From: Ptiloglossa arizonensis
Lineage: Eukaryota; Arthropoda; Insecta; Hymenoptera; Colletidae
DNA: 64,000 bases
Assembly (NCBI RefSeq): GCF_051014685.1
Contig: NC_135051.1
Span: 13,163,557-13,227,556 of the forward strand
Direction: 5' to 3'
Positions 24,640 through 36,100 of the stretch are shown here, piece by piece. Under the pieces are notes generated by a model that was given only the letters and a program-made list of their open reading frames with translations, had not been told where the DNA came from and did no database searches. Each line of letters starts with the position of its first letter. The stretch's first letter is position 1. Position numbers and translations under genes: made by a program.

Positions 24640-26100
24640 TTATTGACACTGCCCTAGTTGTATCTGTTGACGTTAGCCCGGCCCCTCCAGAATTTTAATC
24701 TAGCTCTCGTCTCAAATGTTTCCTTCATCCCCCGAAATAACACGAAAACTGGTATTGCCTTTCAACCAAGCTTGAAATATCCACTCTCGTCCCGCATAGC
24801 CAAGTACTCTGACAACGATATTAGCGTCCTCGAATGAACGCAAGCGGCTTGCACCCGAATTCCATCGCGTGCACGGTTACGTACACGTCTATTTATCGTT
24901 CCACCGTGATGAACACTCAAAGAACAATTTCACGACTCAGCGTCGTATCTGATATCCGCGAGGGCATACGTCAGCCGGTTAGTAAGACGAATCGCATGCC
25001 ATTTCGGGGGACTTAGTCGTGGAATCCCGGCCCTCGGTGAGGACAATACGAAGATCAGGGCTGTCATTAGGCAGTGAAACGGGTCGGTATTCAGCGCGAG
25101 TAGCCTCGAAACAGGAACACCGGGGAGATTCGCGGCCTTTGGTCTCGTTTGTAACGGTCGTGTCGAGCGGCTCGCGCGGCCTTGGCACCCCCCACCCCTA
25201 TACCCCCGGGTCTATTGGTCCCGCCACTCGTGGAAACGCGGCACAATGGCCTAGGTAAATCTAGTAGAAAGAGCGGGACAGAGGGAGGACGTTGGTTCCG
25301 TCGACTCGGTACTGAGAAGAGGATCCACGGTGGTTCGCAGAGTTTCGAGCTCCCGGAACAATGGCAACTTGTCCGTTTCTGCCCGTACCCCGTGTTCCCT
25401 CGTGGATTAAGCGGAAAATGTCTGTCCCCGGTCTACGTGCCTGATAAATACTTCCTTCTTCGTATAATTCCGGGGATCCGCGGTATTGGCCCGCGCTCAA
25501 ATACTCCGCCGAGCCCGCTGAAAGAACCGCGCCACCGGCCGTTTAACCGCGTAAACCGGCGCAAACTCCCCCTACTCTTCGACCAAGATCCTTCTTCGCC
25601 CGTTTCACGAGGGGGTGGGGATGGAAGGAAGTGGGAGGAAGTGGGAGGAAGTGGGTGGAGATAGGAGAAAAAAAAGTGTGCCGTCGCCTCGAAGTAAGTG
25701 CAACGGAAGGACAAAATTGCGCCGGGGACTAACAAATTGCGGGCTTATGCACGTGCGACGAATGAGACCGCCGACGGTTGCGAGCGCTGAAAATAATGCC
25801 GCCTCCTTATTGCGCGACGCGATACCACCGGGCTGGGTAAAAGACGCGCGCCAGGAAAGGGCGGAGGGGAAGTGGGGGAGGAGGTGGAGGAATCGCGAGA
25901 GAGAGAGTCTTCGTCTTTCTCGCACCCGTGTCGGTCAAATGAATTTGACGTCGCGTTGCGCTCGTTTTTCACTGAATTGAAATTAGTACGCGCCGGCGTA
26001 ATACTGCGAAATAAGAAAGGATGCGAGCGATTTAACAGCCAGACGGGGCTATTGTTCGGTGGAATTGGAACGACGAGAAAGGGGTGAAAATGTTGGATAC
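24640..26100. other. Large GC/CpG-rich island
   Basis: The longest GC-rich block of the window, dense in CpG, with a C-rich run near 25185-25215 and a polypurine tract at 25611-25675. Overlapping open frames occur on both strands, including 160 codons at 25182-25664 plus, and their composition follows the base bias with no domain visible. The position and composition would suit a promoter or 5'-exon region or an enhancer cluster, but no coding exon, start site or splice pattern could be supported. Confidence 0.5.
25611..25675 (+). repeat. Polypurine tract with 10-bp tandem units
   Basis: The plus strand is almost purely G/A and contains three tandem copies of a GGAAGTGGGA-like unit. Mirror-like purine tracts of this kind can form triplex DNA. 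It is probably a simple low-complexity expansion inside the GC island. Confidence 0.8.
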
Positions 26101-26121
26101 AGGAGGGAGGGAGGGAGGGAG
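26098..26121 (+). repeat. (GGGA)n microsatellite
   Basis: Five or so GGGA units in tandem. Confidence 0.9.
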
Positions 26122-29100
26122 TTTGCCTAATGCGTACCAGTCACCTGTACCTCGATTCCTTTTTTTATTATTTAATATAAGCATTCGACGGCGGATGTGT
26201 GAAATAACCGAGCAACGAGAAGTTACACGTGTATGTATATTTACATGTGTGCGTGTGCGTGTGTGTGAAATATTTTGAAAAATCAGGTAGAATCGATACT
26301 ATTTTTGACGCAGCTTATAAAAAGCTTGAGAACGTTTTTTCCCTATGTTTATTGATTTTGTAAACACAGGGTCGTGGTAAAGTATTTTGTATTTATTTTA
26401 TGTACATGCCACGATTATTGTGAAGATTGAGTCAATAGTTTTAGTATATTGTCAAACGATGGGAATAACATAAAAAGAAACTTTCTGTGAGTTCTTAACG
26501 AAACTGCACATTATTTATTCGCAAAATCGATTCTCTTCGTTATTGTATGGGTAAAATAATAAAATTACAACCATCGAAAACTGTTTTTACATTGTAAAGT
26601 TATTACGTTGCCAATTGATAAATAAAGATTGGACTTCGTTCGTCAGGTTCAGTTCACCCTGTAGCATCTAGTAAAACGATGTAACATTAGAATCTTAGGA
26701 AACACGAATCTCAGAATATTATACTTCCCTCTCTAAATAAAACAACTTGTACGTTAACAATGTTTTCATATTTTCGATAGTTCGAGAAACAATTACGCGA
26801 ATGCACTTAAATCGAACACATTGCACGTCTCCTGTATTCGACTAAATTGCAACGCTCTTTTGGTACCATCGCGAGAGAGAGATAAGTCGAGACTGCCAAG
26901 CGGTTATCTATCGAGATATACACACGCTGCATATAGTTAAATGTAGCGATAAATAGGTGAACGAGAAACGACGAACGGACAAGAAAGGGAAAGCTGCAGT
27001 ATTTGCCGAATATCGATAAAGACGAATCGTTAGAAAAATGACTACATTTCGGAAACACGGTATCTTATCGTAAAAAGATCATCCTTCGTCAGGAATCCAT
27101 AAATTTTGGAAAAGGTAGACTGGCCGATACCGGGAGCCCGAGTCGTAGGTTCTGAGCTTGCGAAATGCCGTTTGCGAGCTGATTAATGGACCAGGCTTAT
27201 GTACCGCAGACCTTCATCCACTTCAACATCGAGAGCCAACGACTCGAGCATTTATCCTCTCAAGTATCTTCGTAATGCGTGTTGGTGGAAGAGAATTTAC
27301 GATAAGTCAGAGAGAGAGAGAACGAAAAAAGACTGATAACGATGCTGCCAGTGGTCTTCTGCCAATGCGTTAGAAACAAACGAAAGCTGCGCTCCAACTT
27401 CTTCCAATACTCGTGCTTCGAATAAGATTGAAACATTCGATTCGAAGATACCGTGAAATATGAGTTCCGTAATACACGGTCTTCCACCCAGGATCGGTAT
27501 CCGAGCAATTACAAATTACATATAATAATTAAGACTCTTCGAATTGTTAGTTTGAAATTTGCAACAAGGTAGAAACTCAACGGTAGAACCTTTTCGCAAT
27601 TTCTCTTCGGAAATTATTTCCTTTTTTGATAACTTCCTAATTGACAAGTTTCACCGATTTCTTAGAACCCAAGAATAATTCTTAATTGGAGGAGATAAGA
27701 ATTCAACTCGAACACGCTCTTATAATAGTAATAATAAACCGTCTTTATTACATCATATACGAAAACGTTGGGTTACGAGTAAACATAAGTAATGGCGTTC
27801 GACTTCACTACTCGACACTTGATACTGTCAATATAACTCTGCAGAGTTGACAGTCCCTACACCAGCCAACGATCGTAGATTAGGGAACGCTGATCACCGT
27901 GACACGTAGTTTATTTTCTTTCAAATATTTTGTATTCTTTTCCTTAATTTTCCCACTTACTTTCCCTGACCTTTCTTTACATGCATCTTACATTGTTTTC
28001 ATAATCTCATCCCACAGTTTCTATATTTTCTCAAACATCCAATCTTTTATCGACTACTCTTAGTTTTGTTCTTATTGGTCCCAATTCTTCCACCAATTAG
28101 AAGATACAAAGTTTAGCTCATAAACAAAGATACAAAATCTACTAGATCACCTTCGGAGTTCTTCCTTGACAGTTCCTCGTTAACCACCTGCCTTCACAGA
28201 CCTTCGGATCTCGCTCGACAGTCATCGATCTTCGTTATTCCCTCCATTAGCTTTCAATATGTGTATTTGATATATTAACCCCCCTCCCTATTCTCAAAAT
28301 GAAAAAGAAACCAAAATATTTGATATAAATGAAAATATTTGATGTATCATCGTTTCAAATGAGTTTCAATTTTCTAAAATGAGAAATCCTTTTTCGGTTT
28401 CTGCGACATTACTTTTTGTAATACGATTATACAATCAAATATGAATAACGCTATACATATGCATATAACCCATTGCAATTCGATGAATGTTTGAAAAGCG
28501 TGACCTCTGCAGAAACTTAAAGTCCAATTGATCAAAATATACATATTGGATTAAACATTTTACAAAATCGACTTGAAAGACACTGTATTGTATAATAACT
28601 GCATAGCAAGCACCTGCGTATCAAACCTGATGCATTTCTACTTGAAACATCCAAATAGAATCGACCACCGATTTGTGTATTAGTGCGTTGCGTAACCACT
28701 GAAATGCCTCTCACGTAATCTTGCTTTGTGCTAAAACGTCGGCACCTTTTTTGTACAATTGAGTTAAAATGAAATTTCCTATTCTTTTAAAAGTGTCTAA
28801 TGGCACACGCTGCGCTGAAAAGTGTAAGCTGACTAGACACGAAGCGTTTCTACTTCGATCGGATATAATCCAGCGCGACAACGAGACGATCAAGGGAAAG
28901 GACGAAAAATGGAATTTCGGATTATCGTCTGTCCTTGGACGTACTCAGAAGTACCCGTGAGCGAAACAATTTCCTCACTCGCGACTGGCGAAAAGAGACG
29001 ATAGCCGAGCTCGACGTCGGCAGGACATCCGGACATAACTCGAGCGTAATCGTACCCTGGATAACTGGCTATCCGCTAGAAAGCGGATAATTCCACGCTC

Positions 29101-29275
29101 TTCCTGCATTTCGTCCCAGACCACTTTCTCGTTCGAGAGGCGAATTGGCTGGTTTAAAAGAAGCGTAAGGGACGGAAACGAAATGGGAGATAAAAACTAC
29201 GCGAGAATGATCCTCTTACGAAAGGACAGCGATGGCGATGCGAACGAAAAATAAAAGGGGAGAGAGTGAGTGTGT

Positions 29276-29301
29276 GAGAGAGAGAGAGAGAGAGAGAGAA
29301 A
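29276..29301. repeat. (GA)n microsatellite
   Basis: About 13 uninterrupted GA units. The repetitive frames on both strands here are artefacts of it. Confidence 0.95.
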
Positions 29302-29487
29302 AGGTAGAGACATGCAAAAGAAAGAGAATGAGGATCTTTCTTGTCGATGGTAAAGATTTAACGCTGTGCGTCGGTAAGTCGGCCACGTCGAGTGAAAAGA
29401 CAAATATGATCTTGTCTTTTTGCTCGTACTCGCTGAAGATAAATCCGAAGGCAAAGAAACGAGCCGTAAAAACCTTTACAGACTGAA

Positions 29488-29508
29488 TCATTTATTTATT
29501 TATTTATT
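29488..29508. repeat. (TTTA)n microsatellite
   Basis: About five tandem ATTT/TTTA units immediately before TTCATTAG. Confidence 0.85.
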
Positions 29509-31620
29509 CATTAGACGAAATGAAGCTTCTTATATACGACAAGAGCTACGTAAGATTCGTATAGTATTATCAGGTGGAACGTAAACATATCATAGGCTAA
29601 ATACAATTCTGTAAATTGCTATTTTAATTCGTAATTACTATAATAATTGTGTTCTTTATAAATTGAGGCTCGATGACTTTGATTCAACATACATTGAACA
29701 AACACTCGAAGAAGCATCGACAGAAATGATCACATTTTAGGTACCAGAATCTCCAATTATACATTCCTTGTCCAATTATTCGTGCAACAATGTCAGAAAA
29801 GACTTTTATTAAAGACCCTACATAAAAAATGCTCTCAATCGTCGGGAAATAATTGGAACGAAGTTTGATTTTGAACTAAAATTGTAATCATATTACTGAG
29901 CTCGCAAAGAAATTGTTTACGGTTTTAAACAGTGAATATCGTTACATTTAATTAAAATTACTTTTCTCTGATATTCATACTTTGAGTGATCCTCTTTCTC
30001 TCGTGTGTCCTCAGAAATTTAATTTAAACTGTTCACTTTGATAATGTCACTCTCCAAGTTCCTCAGTTTTCAGTCAACCATCCCCTTTTTACATACTCGT
30101 TCAGTCTTAGTTTTCAAATTGTATCTATAATACTCGTTTCGATCAATACATTTAAGTAAAAAACCTCAACCCAGTTTTGACGATTCGCCAAAACCTTAAC
30201 CTTCTCTTAGAAATCTTCGTTACATTTAAACAGTGTAAACAGAATAAAAAACCGAAATAAAAATAAAAATATTTTCGTTCCTACGGATTCAACGTGTAAA
30301 ATAGAAAAACTGTGTTTCTCGTTTTTGTTTTCTAAGATCACTAATTTAGACGAAATGAATTAGTGATATAGAACGAAATGTTCACGTATCTTCGAGCAAC
30401 CCCGATTCTTTCTATTTTCATTATTGACGTCAAATTAACCAGCCCGTATCGTTATTTATGCGCGATAAATTCTCTATCGGATTATTCGAGTTAAAAGACT
30501 CGGATTTGTGAGAAAGAACAGTGATCGAGCACGTGCAACGTAAAGCAGTAATCGGTGAGGAAAACCTCGAAGAAAATCAGCGAAGAAGCGGAAAAGAGGC
30601 TTTGATCGTTGGCGCGATCGACGAGACTGGTAGCGGACGGGAGGTCGGTAATTGGCTTTTACATTTTAAACAACTGGCCGCGTACGCTTTAATTTACTTT
30701 TATTTCCACCCAGGGAATTTTCGTTCGCGTTTTCACGAAGGTTTATAACCGGCCCCAACCTCCACCGGCATTGACCGCATCGCGTGGGAAAAAAAGGGGT
30801 CTTCCACGGATCCGCTAACCTCCTCCTACTCCAACCCCCGCTGCCTATTCGTAGTTTTATTCTCAATTTCACAACGGCCAGGCGATGCAATTCTTACGAG
30901 AACTACGGTATACTGACTGTGTATGGTTTAATAAATACGATAAAAAAAAAAAGAAAAAGAAGGCCTCGGTAAGAGGAGTTGTGCCTTAAAGTTCGCCCCA
31001 AATGGTATTTCCGAAGGGATTGCAGGTAAATTGTAAAAAGAAATACGGTCGGGTCGTGTCGTGGGAACGACAAAACGACGGGAAGCAGTATCTCCGGAAG
31101 TTCGTTTTATTTCCACGGTTGAATAACGCTTCCCCGAAGGATATTTAAAGCGCGTCGTAATTTCGCAACTGCGAAGAAAAACGCGAGAAAAATCAAGCGA
31201 AACGAATTAAAAGTTCGTCAGGGACGTATTAAATTATTTAAATTCAGCGGGGCTCTTCCTCGTTTGCGTCGAACCGACAGAGAAGGATAGAGAGAGCGAG
31301 CGAAAGGGGTGGAAACCTTATTACGGCAAGTTGCACCGTTGGAATCAGAAATTCGTTTCAAGGATTCGTTGAAGTTTTAATTTCTTATTCATCAAAAAGT
31401 TTGCAGAATGATATTTCTGTGTTTGACCGGTAATCCTTGAATATGTTCTGAACGTTTGTCGCGGATTGGCGGCGCGGATCATTTTCTTTTTTTTTTCGAG
31501 ACTTTCTCGAATTGAAGGAACCGAAATTAATCGATACATCAATCTTGAGACAGAGAGGACGTAGCTATTCTGAGTGAAAATTTTTACACTTAATCCTAGT
31601 CACGGACCCATCCATGGTCG

Positions 31621-31775
31621 AATTTACCACGTAACGAAGGAAACTTCAGCTTCGAGCCTTCGAGAGCTTCCTATCGTTGATTTTTAAATTTACTACTCAG
31701 AAATATAGAAAAAAAAGTTCTTTTTATTCTTGAAAAATGATTCGTATGAATAACCTTCTAATTTTTCCCTAATAA
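31621..31775 (+). repeat. Old dispersed repeat, copy 2
   Basis: Partner of 4960-5145 in the same orientation, sharing CTTCAGCTTCG, TTCTTGAAAAATG and the ATAA-rich tail. The copies lie about 26.7 kb apart, which argues for dispersion rather than local duplication. Confidence 0.6.
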
Positions 31776-32659
31776 CACTGCCACTACTTCTTTAAACTTC
31801 TCACAAACGTACCACACACTCATACCACGTGCTACGAAGTGCACTGAACTCTGCATACGTTCTTAGAACTCATTCACTCTCTTCTTGCGACGAATATTTT
31901 AATCTAAACATTCACTCGGTGACAATACAGTCACGCATACAATGACGTTTCCCTTCATTTGCGAAAAAGGAAATAGAATTTTTTACCAAATGATTCGATA
32001 TTCTCACGGACTTTTTATCATTCCTAACACAATTCTTCGTATATGTAGTTTTCCCTATCTAGTACTATTTTTATAGTTCAGTTCCTTTGAAATCTAGATT
32101 TGCCTTGACCCCCTCTCCCCTCTATACTGTTCATATACTGCATGTCGTTTATCAACTCTCGTAACAGACGATCATCATCAAGAGCGATTCTTATTATTCC
32201 ACTTTCGAGTGAACTGGTGGCCCAGATTTTATCACTTAAAAACATGAATTACTGTAACAAGAAGATAAAATATGTTAATGATCGTTGAGAATTGAGATTA
32301 TCGATCGTAAAAATTTCGAACACTTGTCGTTTTCCATTTTCATAAAATTCTACGGGAAATTTTTGCAGACACCATTTTACTAATATATTTTACTACCAAG
32401 AAATATTCACAAAATATCTTTTCTTCGAAATTTTAAAATACCATTCCAGGTTTATAGAATGGTCGAAAATAAAAGATACATAGTTTTCTTTAAGTGTGGT
32501 CATTGAAGATTCAGAACTATAAGTGAAGTCCGAACTGACTAACAAATCTCGCATAAATAAAGAAAAATGTTAAGTAAAGATATGTCAGCAAATTAAATCT
32601 TTTCATTTGCAAAGTTAAGTTCTATGTTTCTACATATCGTACAATGGCTAGCATCTCAA
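31776..32659. other. Non-coding AT-rich stretch
   Basis: Nothing recognisable beyond low-complexity AT-rich sequence and a short C-rich run near 32110. Confidence 0.6.
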
Positions 32660-33140
32660 ATGTTTAAAGTATCAATGATGACGTGTTTCGAATAGAAAAA
32701 ATTCATTATTTTAAGTTGTACAAGATCGATCGAGTTTACAATCAAATTTTTCGTAAACGAGAATTCGCATTAGTCACGTACATAAAGTCCTCTTCGAGTA
32801 ATTGCAACGATAAATCATAAAGTTAGAGCAACGAAAAGAGCACCCTATTTTAGCAACAGACCATCCAGACAGGGGTCCACAAGCACGTGTTACGATGACC
32901 CGCCTGTGCAGCCCCTAAAAATTGTTTAAATCATTCTGGTTAACGACACTCAGAGATCGAACGCGACAGCGGGAAAATTCCACAGTTGGCAAGCGTATCG
33001 CCAAGGAGTTTTGGCTGGAAAAAGGATTCGTGAGAGTTTACAATGTAAAGATTTTCAATTCGACAAAACGAAACAATTTTTACTCCAAAACAAATTAAGT
33101 CTCCAAAAAATTCGTATTCAAACACTTTCGTACGAATCGC
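32660..33140. repeat. Diverged interspersed repeat, copy 2
   Basis: Partner of 22690-23130. A minus-strand frame of 86 codons (32940-33200) overlaps its right part, but the equivalent part of copy 1 does not preserve the peptide, so I treat it as non-coding. Confidence 0.55.
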
Positions 33141-33810
33141 TGCTTCGTTCAGTTTCTCTTCACGTATCGAGTAAATAAAATTATCGTACAGTTCGAACAA
33201 GACTTAATCATTTATTTAAACTGATCACCTGAATTTTAGTAGGCGTATGAATCGTCAAACGCAAACTTTGTCTAGGAACAAAGGTATTCTTCAATAAACA
33301 TGCATCAAAATGAACAATCATTAATTTGAGCATCTTCTTTGAACACCTGTCATTCTACACTATGATTTATTCATGACTTTGTTTCTCAGCTATCAGAACA
33401 ATATGCGATGTACATTTTTTGTTCGCGTTTCTATATTGTGAGGGGTCAAGGATGGTTAACTGGCGTGTGCTGGAATTCAAACAAATTTCAGACACAAAAA
33501 AAAACACAAAAGACATAAGAACATGAAAACTCTAAAAAACTGAATCGTCTCCTGTTAATGCGACTTATCTCGACGAAAGCTCGATCAGGAGTCTTTCTTG
33601 CTGATAAGGTCGAACGCATTTTGATTTGTCCTCTAAACAAAAAGACTGTCGACCCCAGGACTACTCCAATTATGCACGTTCGAGGAGCATTGATACTCGA
33701 ACGCAATTTCAGCTTAAACCTAAATAAATCGGTCATCGACATTAAAGATAATAGCGAAAACGCTTCTCTCCTCGTGTTAACGACCCTTAGTCATACACTT
33801 CTTACAATAT

Positions 33811-34018
33811 AATAAATTAATACGTTTCGTTGTTCGATAAGAAATGGATCTATTAGATTCGTCGTTTTATTTTTCTAAAAATGGTACTACTGTTTGATAA
33901 ACATGTATGAAGCTTCATGTAGACCTCTCTACTCATTCGTATATTTACAGTTATTCAAAATTGAAGTGCCATAGTAATTTTTTACAATGGAGAAAATGAC
34001 AAAACTTATTGAACAACC
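33811..34018 (-). mobile_element. Tc1/mariner-type MITE, copy B
   Basis: Same family as copy A but inverted. The right end is intact (ACTTATTGAACAACC followed by TA), while the left terminal repeat has decayed. The interior matches copies A, C and D along its whole length. Confidence 0.85.
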
Positions 34019-34285
34019 TAGTATAAATTCATACACTCAAATTTTGATTACTGTCAAAAACGATCGATTAATAGTTTTACTTCTGATTGATTTTGTGCCT
34101 TTAGTGTATGCATTTGTGCGTTTCTGATTCTAAATGGAGGTTCTTTATAGTTGTCAGGTGTTGCTGATTAGATTAAGTAACGAAGTCTTGTAAGTATTAT
34201 CGTAGAAATATTTTATATATGTATATTTTATAAAATAACTTCCATAGTGATCGAGTAATTGACTTGAAATGTTATCCATGCAATA
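34019..34285. other. Spacer between two MITE copies
   Basis: About 270 bp of AT-rich DNA between copies B and C, with no feature of its own. Confidence 0.6.
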
Positions 34286-34495
34286 GATTGCTCAATAAGT
34301 TTTGTCGTTCGATGAGAAATGAATCTATTAGGTTCGTTGTTTTATTTTTCTAAAGATGATATTACCATCATTCGATGAACATGTGTGAAGTTTCATGTAG
34401 ATCTGTCGACTCGTTCGTATATTTACAGTTATTCAAAGTTTAAATGTCATAGTATTTTTTTACAATAGAAAAACGACAGAATTTATTGAACAACC
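34286..34495 (-). mobile_element. Tc1/mariner-type MITE, copy C
   Basis: A 210-bp copy flanked by TA (34284-34285 and 34496-34497), with both terminal repeats present and a few substitutions. It has the same orientation as copy B and is opposite to copies A and D. Confidence 0.9.
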
Positions 34496-34499
34496 TAGT

Positions 34500-36100
34500 A
34501 GCAATGTCTACCGCTTGAAACGACACGAGAATCCTTCCAATATTCGTGTAGTCCTTATCACGAGGACGATCTGTGACTACAATTTCGTTCGACGCAGCAA
34601 CGTTTAAAAAAAGAACATTTTTGTCTTCAGTGTCTCGTTTTGACGCGGCTCTTTACTGTCTTTTAATCACGTTACTGAACAATTTAATTCGTAAGACGAC
34701 GGAAGGTCGTGCAAAGATAAGAGAAACGGAGAAAGCGTTCGACGAGTTTACCAAGTCAACCGCGCCTCGAGAGTCCTTGAAAAGGAACTCATCAAGTTGT
34801 AGTTAAACAAGCTCGTCCCCGCGAAAACTTTCGCTTCTTTTACCGTGGCGGTGATCGTGAACTTGTGTTCGATTCTTGCACGAAGGCACCATAAATAATA
34901 CGAAACGCGAGGCCTCTCTCTCCGTGTCAGAAATGTAGAATCCAAAGGAAGGAACACAAGAGAAATAGTTTGGTCGGCGGTGTTCATGCATGAAATTGAA
35001 GGTTTCTAGAACAGAACGCGGAACGCGAGATAATTTAGTTCCAAAAGCGAGTGAAGTTAGTCGCGCATAATTAACCATCAAAATCAAATGTTTTCCCAGC
35101 GTTGCAGTAGCAGCTTTGTCTGCAAATTGAATCAAAATCAATATCTATTGTACTTTCGAGCTGTTTACCACGAGTAACCGAAACACGACGAATCATTGTA
35201 CGAAAGTTTTTGGGAAACAGAGACCGTACAAAACCGGTTAAAAGAGGACACGGTGCACTCCCTGCGAAAAGATAAATGAACGGTGAACTTTTTATCGATC
35301 CGATCCAGTTGATGAACACCGAAGAAAAAGCAGAAAGTCTGGTTCTTTCGTCTTTGTGTTGAACGAAACAACCGCCTATAATTAAATTCGAGCGAACTGC
35401 AATTTTCCGCAAACACCGTAATAAATTGCCCAACGAGGCAACGTTACACGCCTGGCCGCGAGCAAACTTTCCGGAAAAGCGTCGGTCGGCGATGCCCGGA
35501 CCAAGTGAGCGGGGTTAAAATCGATGCTAAACGTACAGCTGATCGTAAACCGGTGTTCCTTTTTGTCCCGCGAAGCTTAACCAATCCTGCGGTTCGTTCA
35601 AATGTGGCCCCGACGGTCGCATCGGCGATAGTGGTAACGAAGGACAGGGTAGAAAGAGGAAGCAAAACGAGACGGAGCCATCCCCATAAATATTAATTGA
35701 GTCTCCATCGGCGTCGTCGTACGTGGGCACGGAATTTCCAACGACTGGTCGTTCGGTAGAATACGAAAATGCGCAGGCCGCAGAACCATAAATTCTCAAG
35801 TTTCTGCGGCTGTCTCCGGCAACCCGCGGACTGACGAAGAGGATCGGTGCCCCCCACCCCGCCCCTACCTTTCCGCCCTCTTCGCTTCAGTTGCTCTGCT
35901 TCATCGCACCTTCCTTCCGTTTTCTATTATCTTGCATACGTACGTGTAGCATGTTGAATCGTCCGAGGCGAACTACCTCCCAACCGCAAGGATCCCTTCA
36001 CTGTCTCCAGTTTGCTACCAGTTTAAATGGATAAGATACTCGTGTCTCGATCTATCCGTCTCTGCAGCGCGTAGCGTGTGCAATGTTTAACTTTTTCTTC
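34500..36100. other. GC/CpG-rich island
   Basis: Composition rises from about 34560, strongest at 35400-35920, with a C-rich patch near 35850. Several frames of 60-120 codons overlap on both strands without domains. Possible regulatory DNA; no exon can be supported. Confidence 0.45.

Larger units (their letters stand above)
26122..31620. other. Non-coding stretch with simple repeats
   Basis: No gene is recognisable. A GT-rich patch lies at about 26228-26270, a short GA run at 27308-27324, and a moderately GC-rich block at 30520-31330. Open frames at 27158-27508, 28532-28960 and 30521-31116 have no identifiable domain. Confidence 0.55.

Noticed and set aside
25182..25664. 160-codon ORF in the GC island
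   Set aside because: Pro/Arg/Gly-rich composition follows from the GC-rich DNA, other frames are equally open, and no domain is visible.
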